Assembly (NCBI RefSeq): GCF_016811915.1
Contig: NZ_CP069127.1
Location: 684,001-748,000, forward strand
Length of the DNA stretch: 64,000 nt
Direction of reading: 5' to 3'
Source: Brevibacillus choshinensis
GTDB lineage: Bacteria; Bacillota; Bacilli; Brevibacillales; Brevibacillaceae
Both the position numbers and the translations under genes were made by a program. Of the stretch, positions 17,440 to 25,025 are shown in pieces. The notes beneath the pieces are model-generated. The model saw only the letters and a list, made by a program, of their open reading frames with translations. It did not search any database and was not told the origin of the DNA. Every line of letters begins with the position of its first letter. The first letter of the stretch is position 1.

Positions 17440-17988
17440 ATGGCTAACCAACACTTGAAGATTGGCATTATTCTGGGAAGCACTCGGCAGGGGCGTGTCA
17501 GCCCGCAGGTTGGGGATTGGATCAAGAAGCTGGCGGATGGTCGCGGGGATGCCGAGTATGAAGTGGTTGATATTTCTGCATACCAATTGCCTTTCTTTGG
17601 CGAAGGAACGGGGCAAGAGCCGGGACTTGCAGCGTGGCAAGCGAAGGTTGAAAGCCTGGACGGATTCGTATTTATCGTACAGGAATATAATCACAGCATT
17701 ACAGGGGCTTTGAAAAACGCCTTGGATTCGGCGCGTGATCCTTGGAACAACAAAGCTGCCGGAATCGTGAGCTACGGCTCTACAGGCGGAGCAAGAGCGG
17801 CAGAACATCTTCGCGGGATTTTGGGTGAGCTGTTGGTCGCAGACGTCCGAGCTCATCCTACCTTATCCTTATTTACCGATTTCGAGAACTTTTCGGTATT
17901 CAAGCCAGCGGGGCTTCACCAGACAAACGTCCATGCCATGCTGGATCAAGTGATTGCTTGGAGCGGTGCACTGAAAACGTTGAGATAA
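17440..17988 (+). CDS. NADPH-dependent FMN reductase (flavodoxin-like)
   Basis: This 182-residue flavoprotein transfers electrons from NADPH to FMN or to quinones and azo compounds. The phosphate-binding loop GSTRQGRVSPQVGDWI follows the first strand, and EYNHSITGALKNALDSARDP is the highly conserved isoalloxazine-contact motif of the FMN_red family. GSTGGARAAEHLRG lies in the third loop. The start ATG has GGAGG seven bases upstream. The gene is monocistronic, with a possible operator ahead and a hairpin terminator behind. Confidence 0.9.
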   Translation: MANQHLKIGIILGSTRQGRVSPQVGDWIKKLADGRGDAEYEVVDISAYQLPFFGEGTGQEPGLAAWQAKVESLDGFVFIVQEYNHSITGALKNALDSARDPWNNKAAGIVSYGSTGGARAAEHLRGILGELLVADVRAHPTLSLFTDFENFSVFKPAGLHQTNVHAMLDQVIAWSGALKTLR

Positions 17989-18028
17989 GTGCTTTACATG
18001 GCGAGGGAGCCAGCCTCCCTCTGACAGT

Positions 18029-18087
18029 GGGGAAAGGAGTGAGGAAAATGGGGAAGCCCAGGGACCTCAAGCCTTTCCCCTGTTTTT
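18029..18087 (+). terminator. Terminator after the FMN reductase gene
   Basis: GGGGAAAGG pairs with CCTTTCCCC (18072-18080), followed by TGTTTTT. A smaller GAGGGAG/CTCCCTC hairpin stands at 18004-18022. Confidence 0.65.
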
Positions 18088-18167
18088 GCATCGAGACTTG
18101 ATGAACATAGAAACAGCGAGATAGGAAAAGCTATGCGTATGTTATCGCGATAGGAGGCTTTTCCATT

Positions 18168-18617
18168 TTGCGTACCCTACTACTTGTCGTGTCCATGTGT
18201 CTACTCATCGCAGGCTGCAATCCGAAACCAAACCAACAGGCCAAGACCCAATCCGCAGCAGAAGATCCGATGTGCAAACCGACACCGATTCGTTACTTTG
18301 ATTCGGAACAAAAAGCAAAGGCAATCACAGAACAGGTAAAAGGCATCGATAAAGTAGTCGCCGTCCGGATCGACGATGAGCTGGATGTCGCTATTCAAGT
18401 GAGCAACTTTAATCGCTTTCGCTTGAAATCCATTGAAAAAGAAGTAGCGCAGAAATTAAAAAGCAGCTTTCCAAATGCCAAGATTCACGTAACGTCGGAT
18501 AAGAAATTGATCATGGAGCTGCAAAAGCTGAGCGATACTCCTTGGTCGAACAAGCAAGAGGAAGCCTGCAAACACAAGAAAACGCTCAAAAAAATTGAGG
18601 AAGATATGAAGGGGTAA
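18168..18617 (+). CDS. YhcN/YlaJ-family sporulation lipoprotein
   Basis: The product begins with a lipoprotein signal peptide (RTLLLVVSMCLLIAGC, cysteine 17), so the mature protein is anchored on the outer face of the membrane. The rest has the YhcN/YlaJ pattern: SEQKAKAITEQVKGIDKVVA, then a strand VRIDDELDVAIQV, and a second half with KSIEKEVAQKLKSSFPNAKI for a small alpha-beta domain. In Bacillus, members are made in the forespore and found in the spore. The start is TTG, with TAGGAGG about ten bases upstream. No sigma-G promoter could be assigned with confidence. Confidence 0.8.
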   Translation: MRTLLLVVSMCLLIAGCNPKPNQQAKTQSAAEDPMCKPTPIRYFDSEQKAKAITEQVKGIDKVVAVRIDDELDVAIQVSNFNRFRLKSIEKEVAQKLKSSFPNAKIHVTSDKKLIMELQKLSDTPWSNKQEEACKHKKTLKKIEEDMKG

Positions 18618-18628
18618 AAAATGAAGAA

Positions 18629-18659
18629 CCTCCCGCCGCATAAGGCTGGGAGGCTTTTT
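18629..18659 (+). terminator. Rho-independent terminator
   Basis: CCTCCC pairs with GGGAGG, followed by CTTTTT, just after the lipoprotein stop codon. Confidence 0.8.
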
Positions 18660-18954
18660 GGGTTCAAAAGTAGCTTTGGAGCGAATTAAGGACATGATGA
18701 ACGACATCGACAAAGACACTGATTCTATTCAAAAGCCACGTACGCAGTGGTAGTGGATTTAAAGGATTTTCATAGTAGCCGGGGATCAACGCCTCAAAGG
18801 GTTCCCGTTTCTAGACGACACCGGCGCATTTACCGTGTGTCGTTATTTTTATTAATGACAAAATGTATCAAGGATATTGGTTGCCCATTTACATTAGCTC
18901 ATTATCTTTGTATATTGGATAAATGAGAAATCCGAAAATCGAGGAGGAGCTTAC
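18660..18954. other. Intergenic region with an imperfect hairpin
   Basis: An imperfect stem CGACACCGG/CCGTGTGTCG followed by TTATTTTT lies at about 18815-18853 and may be a terminator. A short open segment (LERIKDMMNDIDKDTDSIQK) at about 18672-18750 is too short and lacks a start signal, so it is probably a remnant. The last 60 bases should carry the promoter of the next gene. Confidence 0.35.
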
Positions 18955-19728
18955 ATGGCCTGGTCCCATAAAGATTCCCTAAATCTGGAACGCGTGGCAG
19001 TTGCTCTAGAGAAGCTTGTTGAGGCAGTCAGTGGCAATAAATTCTCTGCTCCTGTTGGTGCTGAACAGCCTGCTGGTTTTTCAGTTGAATCAGAGTTCTT
19101 TCGGAAGATCGCAGAAGTTTATGCGGAGGAAGAGGAACTAAAGCAGGAAAAAAATCTAAAGCGCAAATCAGGAGTGCGGCTATCCCATAACGTGACGGCT
19201 GCAGTCAGGAGTTTTTTCCAAGGGGCTTTATCTGAAAACGGTATGGATGTTACGAATGAGGGTCCATTGCTGTTTGTTTACAAAGGCCAAGAAGCAACAG
19301 CTTGCATAAGGTTTTATGCCGATTTGGGGTTTCATCGCGGTGACCATTTCTATGGGGAAATCGAAAAGGTCGTTCATCAGGCAGCGTCACGAGGGGTTTC
19401 GAATAAGGATGTATTCGTTATCGTCTCTTCCCTTGTCAACAGTATCGACGGTTCTCACGTCAAGCAATTAATGGGGGAGAACGTGCCTGACACAGCGTCA
19501 TTACTCACTCTGTCGTATCGAAGCTTGCTACAGGAGTATATCGAGTTGTATGTGAATAACATCTCTTCTCTCGCCAATCCGATCCGACAAGTTTTCTTTC
19601 TGTCTGCCGAAAATCATCCGAACGTGGCAGGTTGGAATTTTGTCACGAATAGAAAACCGATTCCACAGGATATCATGTGGCTTCGTCCATCAATAACGGA
19701 ACTGCTGAGTAAGCTAAAATCTTATTAA
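18955..19728 (+). CDS. Uncharacterised protein, first gene of an unknown pair
   Basis: I do not recognise a family. The 257-residue soluble protein has an N-terminal helical part, with coiled-coil-like EVYAEEEELKQEKNLKRKSG at about residues 60-80. An alpha-beta core follows, in which TNEGPLLFVYKGQEATACIR, GEIEKVVHQAASRGVSNKDV and FVIVSSLVNSIDG read like alternating strands and helices. Single acidic residues next to strands recall PD-(D/E)XK nucleases, but the motif is not clear. GAGGAGGAG precedes the ATG. It ends 15 bp before a second unknown gene, so the two form an operon. Confidence 0.7.
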   Translation: MAWSHKDSLNLERVAVALEKLVEAVSGNKFSAPVGAEQPAGFSVESEFFRKIAEVYAEEEELKQEKNLKRKSGVRLSHNVTAAVRSFFQGALSENGMDVTNEGPLLFVYKGQEATACIRFYADLGFHRGDHFYGEIEKVVHQAASRGVSNKDVFVIVSSLVNSIDGSHVKQLMGENVPDTASLLTLSYRSLLQEYIELYVNNISSLANPIRQVFFLSAENHPNVAGWNFVTNRKPIPQDIMWLRPSITELLSKLKSY

Positions 19729-19743
19729 AGCGGGGGAAAGTTA

Positions 19744-20412
19744 ATGTCAAAGAATATCGATAATAATTTATTATTATTCCAGGCGTATCAGATGTTAAAG
19801 AAGGATTTGGAACGGCCCGAATTCCAACATATAGAATCGACTGCAACAAAATTCTTGCATCAATTACAGTATGAAATACAAGAATGGGATGGAATTTCGA
19901 ACAAAACTACTTTTGATAAGTATTGGACAGCACCGGAAGCGAATGCGGTCTCTGCCGAAGGTATTGCAAAGATGAATAAATCCAACTTTACCGAACTGTT
20001 TCTCAAAGACGCCTATACGCAAGACAAAGTTCGTCAACTGCTCTTTATTCGGCAACAAGAATCTTTAGACTTCAGATTGGTAAAAAAAATAGCAGATGTA
20101 GGGCTCATTGAGCATTTGGATAAATACCCGTTTTCATTTGGGAAAAAACCACTCTTTTACGTCCATCGGCTCGAGATCATGATTTTTCCTGAATTGGTTA
20201 CATCAATTGCAGACAGAAAGAAATTAGAGGATACAGCCAAGGAGCTTGGTATTAACGGTAACAGTGTTGGATTTGAGAAGCTTCAGTATCAGATCCGTGA
20301 AAAAATTGATACTTTCATTCAGGAAAATAGTCTAGAGAGCGAGAGTGACTTTGTAAAGAGAGGTATAGCATGGTGGGCGATTGATGCTGCCAAGGCTATT
20401 AGAAAAAAATAA
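19744..20412 (+). CDS. Uncharacterised protein, second gene of an unknown pair
   Basis: I do not recognise a family. The 222 residues are predicted mostly helical and soluble, with FQAYQMLKKDLERPEFQHIE at the start, the segment FTELFLKDAYTQDKVRQLLF in the middle and a C-terminal helix WWAIDAAKAIRKK. No membrane segment, signal peptide or metal motif is visible. The gene is markedly more AT-rich than the flanking core genes and uses many AAA, TTA and ATT codons, suggesting transfer. The ribosome binding site is a GGGGGAAAG. The partner gene lies 15 bp upstream. Confidence 0.7.
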   Translation: MSKNIDNNLLLFQAYQMLKKDLERPEFQHIESTATKFLHQLQYEIQEWDGISNKTTFDKYWTAPEANAVSAEGIAKMNKSNFTELFLKDAYTQDKVRQLLFIRQQESLDFRLVKKIADVGLIEHLDKYPFSFGKKPLFYVHRLEIMIFPELVTSIADRKKLEDTAKELGINGNSVGFEKLQYQIREKIDTFIQENSLESESDFVKRGIAWWAIDAAKAIRKK

Positions 20413-20619
20413 ATTAGGTAACACAGCCCGATGCAGGTCAATCCATCTGCAAAGGGCCACTTTTGTTTTCTTAAGAATGAACCTACCATTTTCCTCACAG
20501 GAGTAGTCCCCAAGCCCAGAAACCTCCGTTACCCCCCAACCCCCTCCTATGTTACTATGAAAGCTATATGATCTAGCAATCGACTTCCAAACAGAGACAT
20601 CCGGAATGGGGACAAAATC

Positions 20620-21495
20620 TTGAAAACGTTTAAAAAAGTGTATATAGAAATTACCAGCGTCTGCAATCTCGCCTGCCACTTTTGCCCGCCGACGGAGCGA
20701 GCGAAGAGCTTTATTCAGGTGGAAGATTTTTCGAAACGTTTAGATGAGATCAAGCCGCACACCAATTACATCTATTTGCACGTCAAAGGGGAGCCGCTTC
20801 TCCATCCCAAGATCGATGTGCTGCTGGATATCGCCCACGAGAAGGGCTTCAAGGTCAACATCACGACGAACGGCACGCTGATCGCCAAGAACCGGCATAA
20901 ATTGCTCGGCAAGCCGGCGCTGAGACAAATGAATTTCTCTCTCCACAGCTTCGATGGGCATGAGGGCTCCACCGACCGCGAAGGGTATCTGCGGGAGATC
21001 TTGTCCTTTGTACGGGAGGCGGAGCAGCATAAAGTCATCTTTTCCTTCCGTTTGTGGAATTTGACGCAGGACAACATCACCAACATGCAAAGGAAAAGAA
21101 ACCGCCAGACACTCGAAGTCATCGAGAAAGAATTCGGCTTAGACTATAGGATCGAAGAAAAGGTTGTGCCGGGCAGCGGAGTGAGGATCTCCGAGACCGT
21201 CTATCTGAACCAGGATTATGAATTCCAGTGGCCGAGTCTGACAGCGCCTGAGGATGACGGCAAAGGCTTTTGCCACGGACTTCGCACACAAGCAGCGATT
21301 CTTGAAAACGGGACGGTGGTTCCATGCTGTCTGGATGGCGAAGGGGTCATCAATCTGGGCAACATCAACGAGACATCTTTTTCCGACATCGTAGAGGGCG
21401 AGCGAGCCAACCAGCTCGTGGATGGATTTTCACGCAGGGAGGCTGTCGAAGAGCTCTGCAGAAGATGCGGGTATCGCCAGCGTTTTGGGGCATAG
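20620..21495 (+). CDS. Radical SAM/SPASM-domain protein
   Basis: The protein starts with the radical SAM core: IEITSVCNLACHFCPPTERA carries the CxxxCxxC cluster motif, HVKGEPLLHP is the GGE-like strand and ITTNGTLI the next strand. A SPASM-type C-terminal domain supplies further cysteines (GFCHGLRTQAAILENG, VVPCCLDGEG, and LCRRCGYRQRF) for auxiliary iron-sulfur binding. Members modify peptides or proteins, or carbohydrates. No precursor-peptide gene is evident next to it, so the substrate is open. The start is TTG after AATGGGGA. It has 291 residues, a compact version of the family. Confidence 0.85.
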   Translation: MKTFKKVYIEITSVCNLACHFCPPTERAKSFIQVEDFSKRLDEIKPHTNYIYLHVKGEPLLHPKIDVLLDIAHEKGFKVNITTNGTLIAKNRHKLLGKPALRQMNFSLHSFDGHEGSTDREGYLREILSFVREAEQHKVIFSFRLWNLTQDNITNMQRKRNRQTLEVIEKEFGLDYRIEEKVVPGSGVRISETVYLNQDYEFQWPSLTAPEDDGKGFCHGLRTQAAILENGTVVPCCLDGEGVINLGNINETSFSDIVEGERANQLVDGFSRREAVEELCRRCGYRQRFGA

Positions 21496-21580
21496 GGAAG
21501 AGATTTGCGTATCCGTTGGCGTTGCTGCTGTGTAATTGGCTATACTGATAGGGAAGATAGACCAAAGGAGAATGAGCCGT

Positions 21581-22015
21581 TTGAATGCGAATGAAGTGAA
21601 AAATGAGTTTCCCCCTCATTATGAGGAATTGAAAAAATCAGCGAATCGAACATCGAATTGGAGAGAACGTTTAGAAGCCGTTGAAGAGTTGGGTAAGTGG
21701 AAAGACGCCCAGACAATCGGTCTTTTAAAACGCATTTTGGAAAACGATTCCGTGTACCAGGTACAGCAGGCTGCCTATCATAAGCTCAAGGGGTTTGGCG
21801 AAGCAGTCCATTTGCCGCCGCAGAAAAAAGGCGACCTGATCAAAGGAACGACGAAGAGCCTGGTGAGAATCAAGAAGAGCCTGCCGAAAGGGCACACGTT
21901 CGAAGAGTTCAAAGAGAAGCTGCAAAAGATGCGGACGGATATTTACGATGCGTACGAGGGCGAAAAAGGGGCTGACTTTGAGCAGTGGCTCCAAAGCACA
22001 TGGGCCTCGTTGTAG
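21581..22015 (+). CDS. HEAT-repeat domain protein
   Basis: The 144-residue soluble protein has one clear HEAT repeat pair (WRERLEAVEELGKWKDAQTI followed by LKRILENDSVYQVQQAAYHK) and a C-terminal helical part ending in FEQWLQSTWASL. Similar short proteins are common in Bacillales but their role is unknown. I chose the TTG at 21581 because AAAGGAG stands ten bases upstream; the ATG at 21572 is only one base from that site. A strong terminator follows. Confidence 0.75.
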   Translation: MNANEVKNEFPPHYEELKKSANRTSNWRERLEAVEELGKWKDAQTIGLLKRILENDSVYQVQQAAYHKLKGFGEAVHLPPQKKGDLIKGTTKSLVRIKKSLPKGHTFEEFKEKLQKMRTDIYDAYEGEKGADFEQWLQSTWASL

Positions 22016-22042
22016 GCAGCAGGAAGGAAACGGAAGGGGAGA

Positions 22043-22080
22043 GGGTGGAGAGAGGCAAGTTCTCTTTCCACCCTTTTTTT
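22043..22080. terminator. Strong terminator between converging genes
   Basis: GGGTGGAGAGAG pairs with CTCTTTCCACCC, followed by seven T residues on the plus strand. Confidence 0.85.
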
Positions 22081-22090
22081 GTGAGACAGC

Positions 22091-22489
22091 TTATTCAGGA
22101 GCCTTGGTCGGCATCACGTTTCGCTCTTCAAAAACACGCTTGGCCGTAAACACGGCATTGAGGGCGCGCGGGAATCCTGTGTAAGGAATGCAATGCGTGA
22201 TCGCTTCGATGATTTCATTTGCAGTGAGGCCCACGTTCAGTGCGGCGTTGATATGGACGGTGAGCTGAGGCTCGCATCCCCCTTGAGTGGTCAGGGAAGC
22301 GATCGTCACGAGCTGCCGCTGCTTCAGATCCAGACCTTCTCTGGAATAGATATCGCCAAAGGCAAATTCAACGACGTACCTTCCCAGATCAGGTGCAATG
22401 TCTTGCAAACTTTCAATGACGCGCTGGCCTCCTTCCCCATCCACTTCCATCAATTTTTCCCATCCTCGTGTAAAGCGTTCTGCAGCCAT
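22091..22489 (-). CDS. Carboxymuconolactone decarboxylase-family protein
   Basis: The 132-residue product carries the CMD fold signature: the central helix SREGLDLKQRQLVTIASLTT, a QGGCEPQLTVHINAALNVGL segment with the conserved H-x-NAAL-N pattern, and EIIEAITHCIPYTGFPRALN, the closing motif. True gamma-carboxymuconolactone decarboxylases act in protocatechuate breakdown, but many stand-alone members have peroxidase or unknown roles. No other protocatechuate genes are visible. The gene ends at the shared terminator and its start side faces the IS element. Confidence 0.85.
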   Translation of the reverse strand: MAAERFTRGWEKLMEVDGEGGQRVIESLQDIAPDLGRYVVEFAFGDIYSREGLDLKQRQLVTIASLTTQGGCEPQLTVHINAALNVGLTANEIIEAITHCIPYTGFPRALNAVFTAKRVFEERNVMPTKAPE

Positions 22490-22640
22490 GCGATAACCTC
22501 CCGGAGTGCGTAATCATTCATTCGAGAATAAATGGTATCGTTTCGAGTGCGCTCTAATGCAAGGTTTTTTTCTTGGAGTATAATCGCTTATCATTCGTGC
22601 CGTAAAACCTCTTGCTTTAGCTATAGGGATATAAGGCACT

Positions 22641-22676
22641 TTGCTCTGTATCCCCCTTTAGGGGGGCTAAGAGCAA
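22641..22676 (+). terminator. Hairpin in the left end of the insertion sequence
   Basis: TTGCTCT pairs with AGAGCAA and encloses CCCCC-TTTA-GGGGG. A T-rich tract follows after 10 bases. IS200 carries a comparable left-end hairpin that blocks transcription entering from outside. Confidence 0.6.
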
Positions 22677-22758
22677 GCAAAAAATAGTTCTTTTTTTGTA
22701 TATATGTTAGATATCTTTCCTTCATCTAACGTAGAGTTGTATCATTAACCATAGATCA

Positions 22759-23144
22759 GTGGAAAGCAACCACAATATCGTATTTAACTGTAAATATCAC
22801 GTTGTCTTTTGCCCAAAGTATCGTAAAAAGGTTTTGAAAGAACCTGTAGACATTCGATTAAAGGAGTTGCTTCTTAAAAAGGCAATGGAATTACTGGCTG
22901 AGATTGTTGAAATGGAAATCATGCCTGATCATGTTCATTTGCTCATCAAATGTGATCCGCAATTCAGAATTCATCGAGTTGTAAAACATTTGAAGGGCTA
23001 TACATTCAGAGTGTTGCGGATGGATTTTAGACATCTCAAAAGCAGACTTCCCTCGCTATGGACAAACTTGTTGCCACAGTTGGAACTGTTCAACTGGATG
23101 TGATTAAGAAATACATTGAGTTTCAGAAGGAAAGGAGTGATTGA
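22759..23144 (+). pseudogene. tnpA: IS200-type transposase tnpA, frameshifted
   Basis: TnpA is the HUH single-strand transposase. The first 95 residues are intact: FNCKYHVVFCPKYRKKVL at the start and the metal-binding HUH motif in MPDHVHLLIK. After PSLWTN at about 23067 the expected segment NSYFVATVGT is interrupted: seven bases appear missing, the frame shifts, and a false end follows at 23103. The lost part continues in another frame as [19 protein letters not shown] and stops at about 23144. The tyrosine in KKYIE is probably the catalytic one, so the protein should be inactive. The start GTG has no good ribosome binding site. Confidence 0.8.
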
Positions 23145-24237
23145 ATATGCACAGGCGTACAAATTCCGTTTATATCCAAACAAAGAACAAACGACACTCA
23201 TTAACAAAACAATCGGATGCACTCGCTTTGTATTCAATCACTTTCTTGCGAAACGAAAAGACGCTTACGAACAAGAAATGAAAACGCTGAATTACAGCGA
23301 CTGTTCTGCTATGCTAACTCAACTAAAAAAAGAGATTGAATGGTTGAAAGAAGTAGATTCTACTGCTCTACAATCCACATTGAAAGATTTGGATTCCTCA
23401 TACAAAAAGTTTTTTAAGGAGAAAAAAGGCTACCCAAAATTCAAGAGCAAGAAGAATTCAAAACAGTCCTATACATGTAAAATGAACATCAAAGTAGAAG
23501 GGAATCGCATCAAACTTCCTAAGCTTGGATGGGTTGCATTCGCCAAGTCCAGAGAAGTGAAAGGGCGCATTCTTTCAGCTACGATCAGACGTAATCTTTC
23601 AGGCAAATACTTTGTGGCTATTCTATGTGAAACAGAGATTCAGCCACTACCAGAAGTTAAGCAGACAGTAGGAATTGACCTTGGTATTAAGGATTTCGCT
23701 ACTCTCTCTTCAGGTGAGAAAGTGGAGAATCCCAAATACTATCGCAAGTTTGAAAAACAATTGGCGAAGTGGCAACGGATTCAATCTCGCAGACAAAAAG
23801 GTAGTAAAAACCGCAATAAAGCACGTATTAAAGTAGCTCGGCTCTATGAAAAAATCGCAAATACCCGCAACGATTTCCTACATAAGCTGTCAACCAAGCT
23901 GATCAACGAAAACCAAGTAATCTGTTTGGAAGACTTACAAGTGGAAAATATGGTCAAAAACCAGAAGTTAGCAAAATCCATTGCAGATGCTTCATGGTCT
24001 ATGTTTCGTACGATGCTGGAGTATAAGGCAGAATGGTATGGCAGAAAGGTCTCAATTGTTGGAAAACAATTCCCTTCCAGTCAGCCCTGCTCGACTCTAA
24101 ACTGTGGATACCGTAACAAGGACGTAAAAAATCTAAATTTGCGTAGTTGGATATGCCCGAACTGTGGCGTACAGCATGATCGTGACCAAAACGCTGCCAT
24201 CAATATTGAGCAAGAAGGACTTCGATTGTTGGCGTAG
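23137..24237 (+). CDS. tnpB: TnpB RNA-guided nuclease of the IS605 group
   Basis: TnpB is a compact RuvC nuclease guided by an RNA made from the element's right end. The 366-residue product has the N-terminal wedge/helical part starting [12 protein letters not shown]. The RuvC motifs are complete: D in [12 protein letters not shown] in [11 protein letters not shown] and D in [10 protein letters not shown]. The zinc ribbon is slightly odd: the first pair reads CSTLNC (four residues between cysteines, usually two), the second CPNC is normal. Its reading frame overlaps the out-of-frame end of tnpA. The start is uncertain: GTG at 23137 adjoins AAAGGAG. Confidence 0.85.
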   Translation: MIEYAQAYKFRLYPNKEQTTLINKTIGCTRFVFNHFLAKRKDAYEQEMKTLNYSDCSAMLTQLKKEIEWLKEVDSTALQSTLKDLDSSYKKFFKEKKGYPKFKSKKNSKQSYTCKMNIKVEGNRIKLPKLGWVAFAKSREVKGRILSATIRRNLSGKYFVAILCETEIQPLPEVKQTVGIDLGIKDFATLSSGEKVENPKYYRKFEKQLAKWQRIQSRRQKGSKNRNKARIKVARLYEKIANTRNDFLHKLSTKLINENQVICLEDLQVENMVKNQKLAKSIADASWSMFRTMLEYKAEWYGRKVSIVGKQFPSSQPCSTLNCGYRNKDVKNLNLRSWICPNCGVQHDRDQNAAINIEQEGLRLLA

Positions 24238-24337
24238 CCAACTAAACTGTGGGGCACACAGGGATAGCTTGGAATATTTCACTCTGTTAGGAGTGACTAC
24301 CCAAGAATCCCCTGACTTTAGGCATGGGGAGTGTCAA
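24200..24337 (+). ncRNA. Predicted omega-RNA region at the insertion sequence right end
   Basis: In IS605-type elements the guide RNA of TnpB covers the 3' end of tnpB and the right end, and the guide begins directly after the right-end cleavage site. Here that region contains hairpins (for example CCCCTG...CATGGGG) and would place the guide at the first codons of the MerR gene (ATGGACAAACGATTCA). This is inferred from the family and not shown by the sequence alone. Confidence 0.35.
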
Positions 24338-24739
24338 ATGGACAAACGATTCAGTATTCAAGAAGCAGCCAAAATCACAGGGCTGACCGTGCACACGCTG
24401 CGTTACTATGAAAAAATCGGACTATTGGATGGAGTGGCGCGAAACGAGCAGGGCTACCGCCAGTATGCGAAGTCTGATCTCGACTGGGTCGATTTTTTGA
24501 TGCGTTTGCGAGAAACGGGCATGCCCATCGCGGAGATGAAGCGTTTTTCGGATTTGAGGAGCAAAGGGATATCGACCGTACCGGCGAGGAGGGAAATGCT
24601 AGAATCGCACCAGGTGCAGATTGAGCTGCAACTGAAATCACTGGAGGAAAATCTGGAGAGCATCAGGAAGAAAATCGATTACTATCAAACGCTGGAGGAA
24701 GAAGTCTCCCGTGGCCAACCGCAAAATCAAACAGATTGA
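24338..24739 (+). CDS. MerR-family transcriptional regulator
   Basis: The 133-residue protein starts MDKRFSIQEAAKITGLTVHT and continues LRYYEKIGLL, the canonical MerR winged-helix DNA-binding domain. A coiled-coil dimerisation helix (QIELQLKSLEENLESIRKKI) and a short polar tail follow. No cysteine cluster or drug-binding domain is present, so it belongs to the short YyaN/AdhR-like type that senses aldehydes or unknown signals. The insertion sequence ends at the base before the ATG, and the GGGGAG inside its right end is now the ribosome binding site. Its target could be the nearby ABC exporter operon; this is only suggested by position. Confidence 0.85.
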   Translation: MDKRFSIQEAAKITGLTVHTLRYYEKIGLLDGVARNEQGYRQYAKSDLDWVDFLMRLRETGMPIAEMKRFSDLRSKGISTVPARREMLESHQVQIELQLKSLEENLESIRKKIDYYQTLEEEVSRGQPQNQTD

Positions 24740-24817
24740 GCGTTGGAAGCTTCGCTGTCTACTCCCGAATCAGGATGAATGGCAGTCTGGGTGAGTGAGA
24801 CATTTGGCAGGGGGGAA

Positions 24818-24843
24818 GGGAGCCTATTAGGGGCTCCTTTTTT
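24818..24843 (+). terminator. Rho-independent terminator after the MerR gene
   Basis: GGAGCC pairs with GGCTCC across a seven-base loop, followed by six T residues. Confidence 0.8.
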
Positions 24844-24935
24844 GGTAGAAAATTAGATCCAACAATGATATGATTCCGTATGTGAAAAGTGGGAATATTT
24901 CTTATCCTTCAGTATTTTCATGAGGAGAATGACAT

Positions 24936-25025
24936 ATGCAATCGGCAATAAAATTCATCGACGCGAGCTTTATCCTCATCGGAACCAGCATCTGCAACCA
25001 GGAGGCATCTCTTTCCCATGAATGA
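24936..25025 (+). CDS. 29-codon leader ORF overlapping the permease start
   Basis: An ATG with a strong GAGGAG eight bases upstream opens a short frame that begins MQSAIKFIDASFILIG and ends in SLSHE. It stops at 25025, eight bases inside the permease gene, whose ATG is at 25018. The permease ribosome binding site (CAGGAGG) lies within this small frame. The layout suggests translational coupling or a leader peptide that controls permease translation. Expression is not proven. Confidence 0.45.
   Translation: MQSAIKFIDASFILIGTSICNQEASLSHE

Larger units (their letters stand above)
22592..24337 (+). mobile_element. IS200/IS605-family insertion sequence with broken tnpA and tnpB
   Basis: The element contains a frameshifted tnpA and an intact-looking tnpB in the same direction, the typical IS605 layout. 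The right end holds an imperfect hairpin (CCCCTGACTTTAGGCATGGGG, 24309-24329) and ends in TCAA at 24334-24337, like the IS608 right cleavage site. On the left, a similar hairpin with a CTTTAGC loop lies at 22607-22628 and TTAT at 22588-22591 could be the target tetranucleotide. The left boundary is an estimate of a few bases. There are no inverted repeats or target duplication, as expected for this family. Confidence 0.75.
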
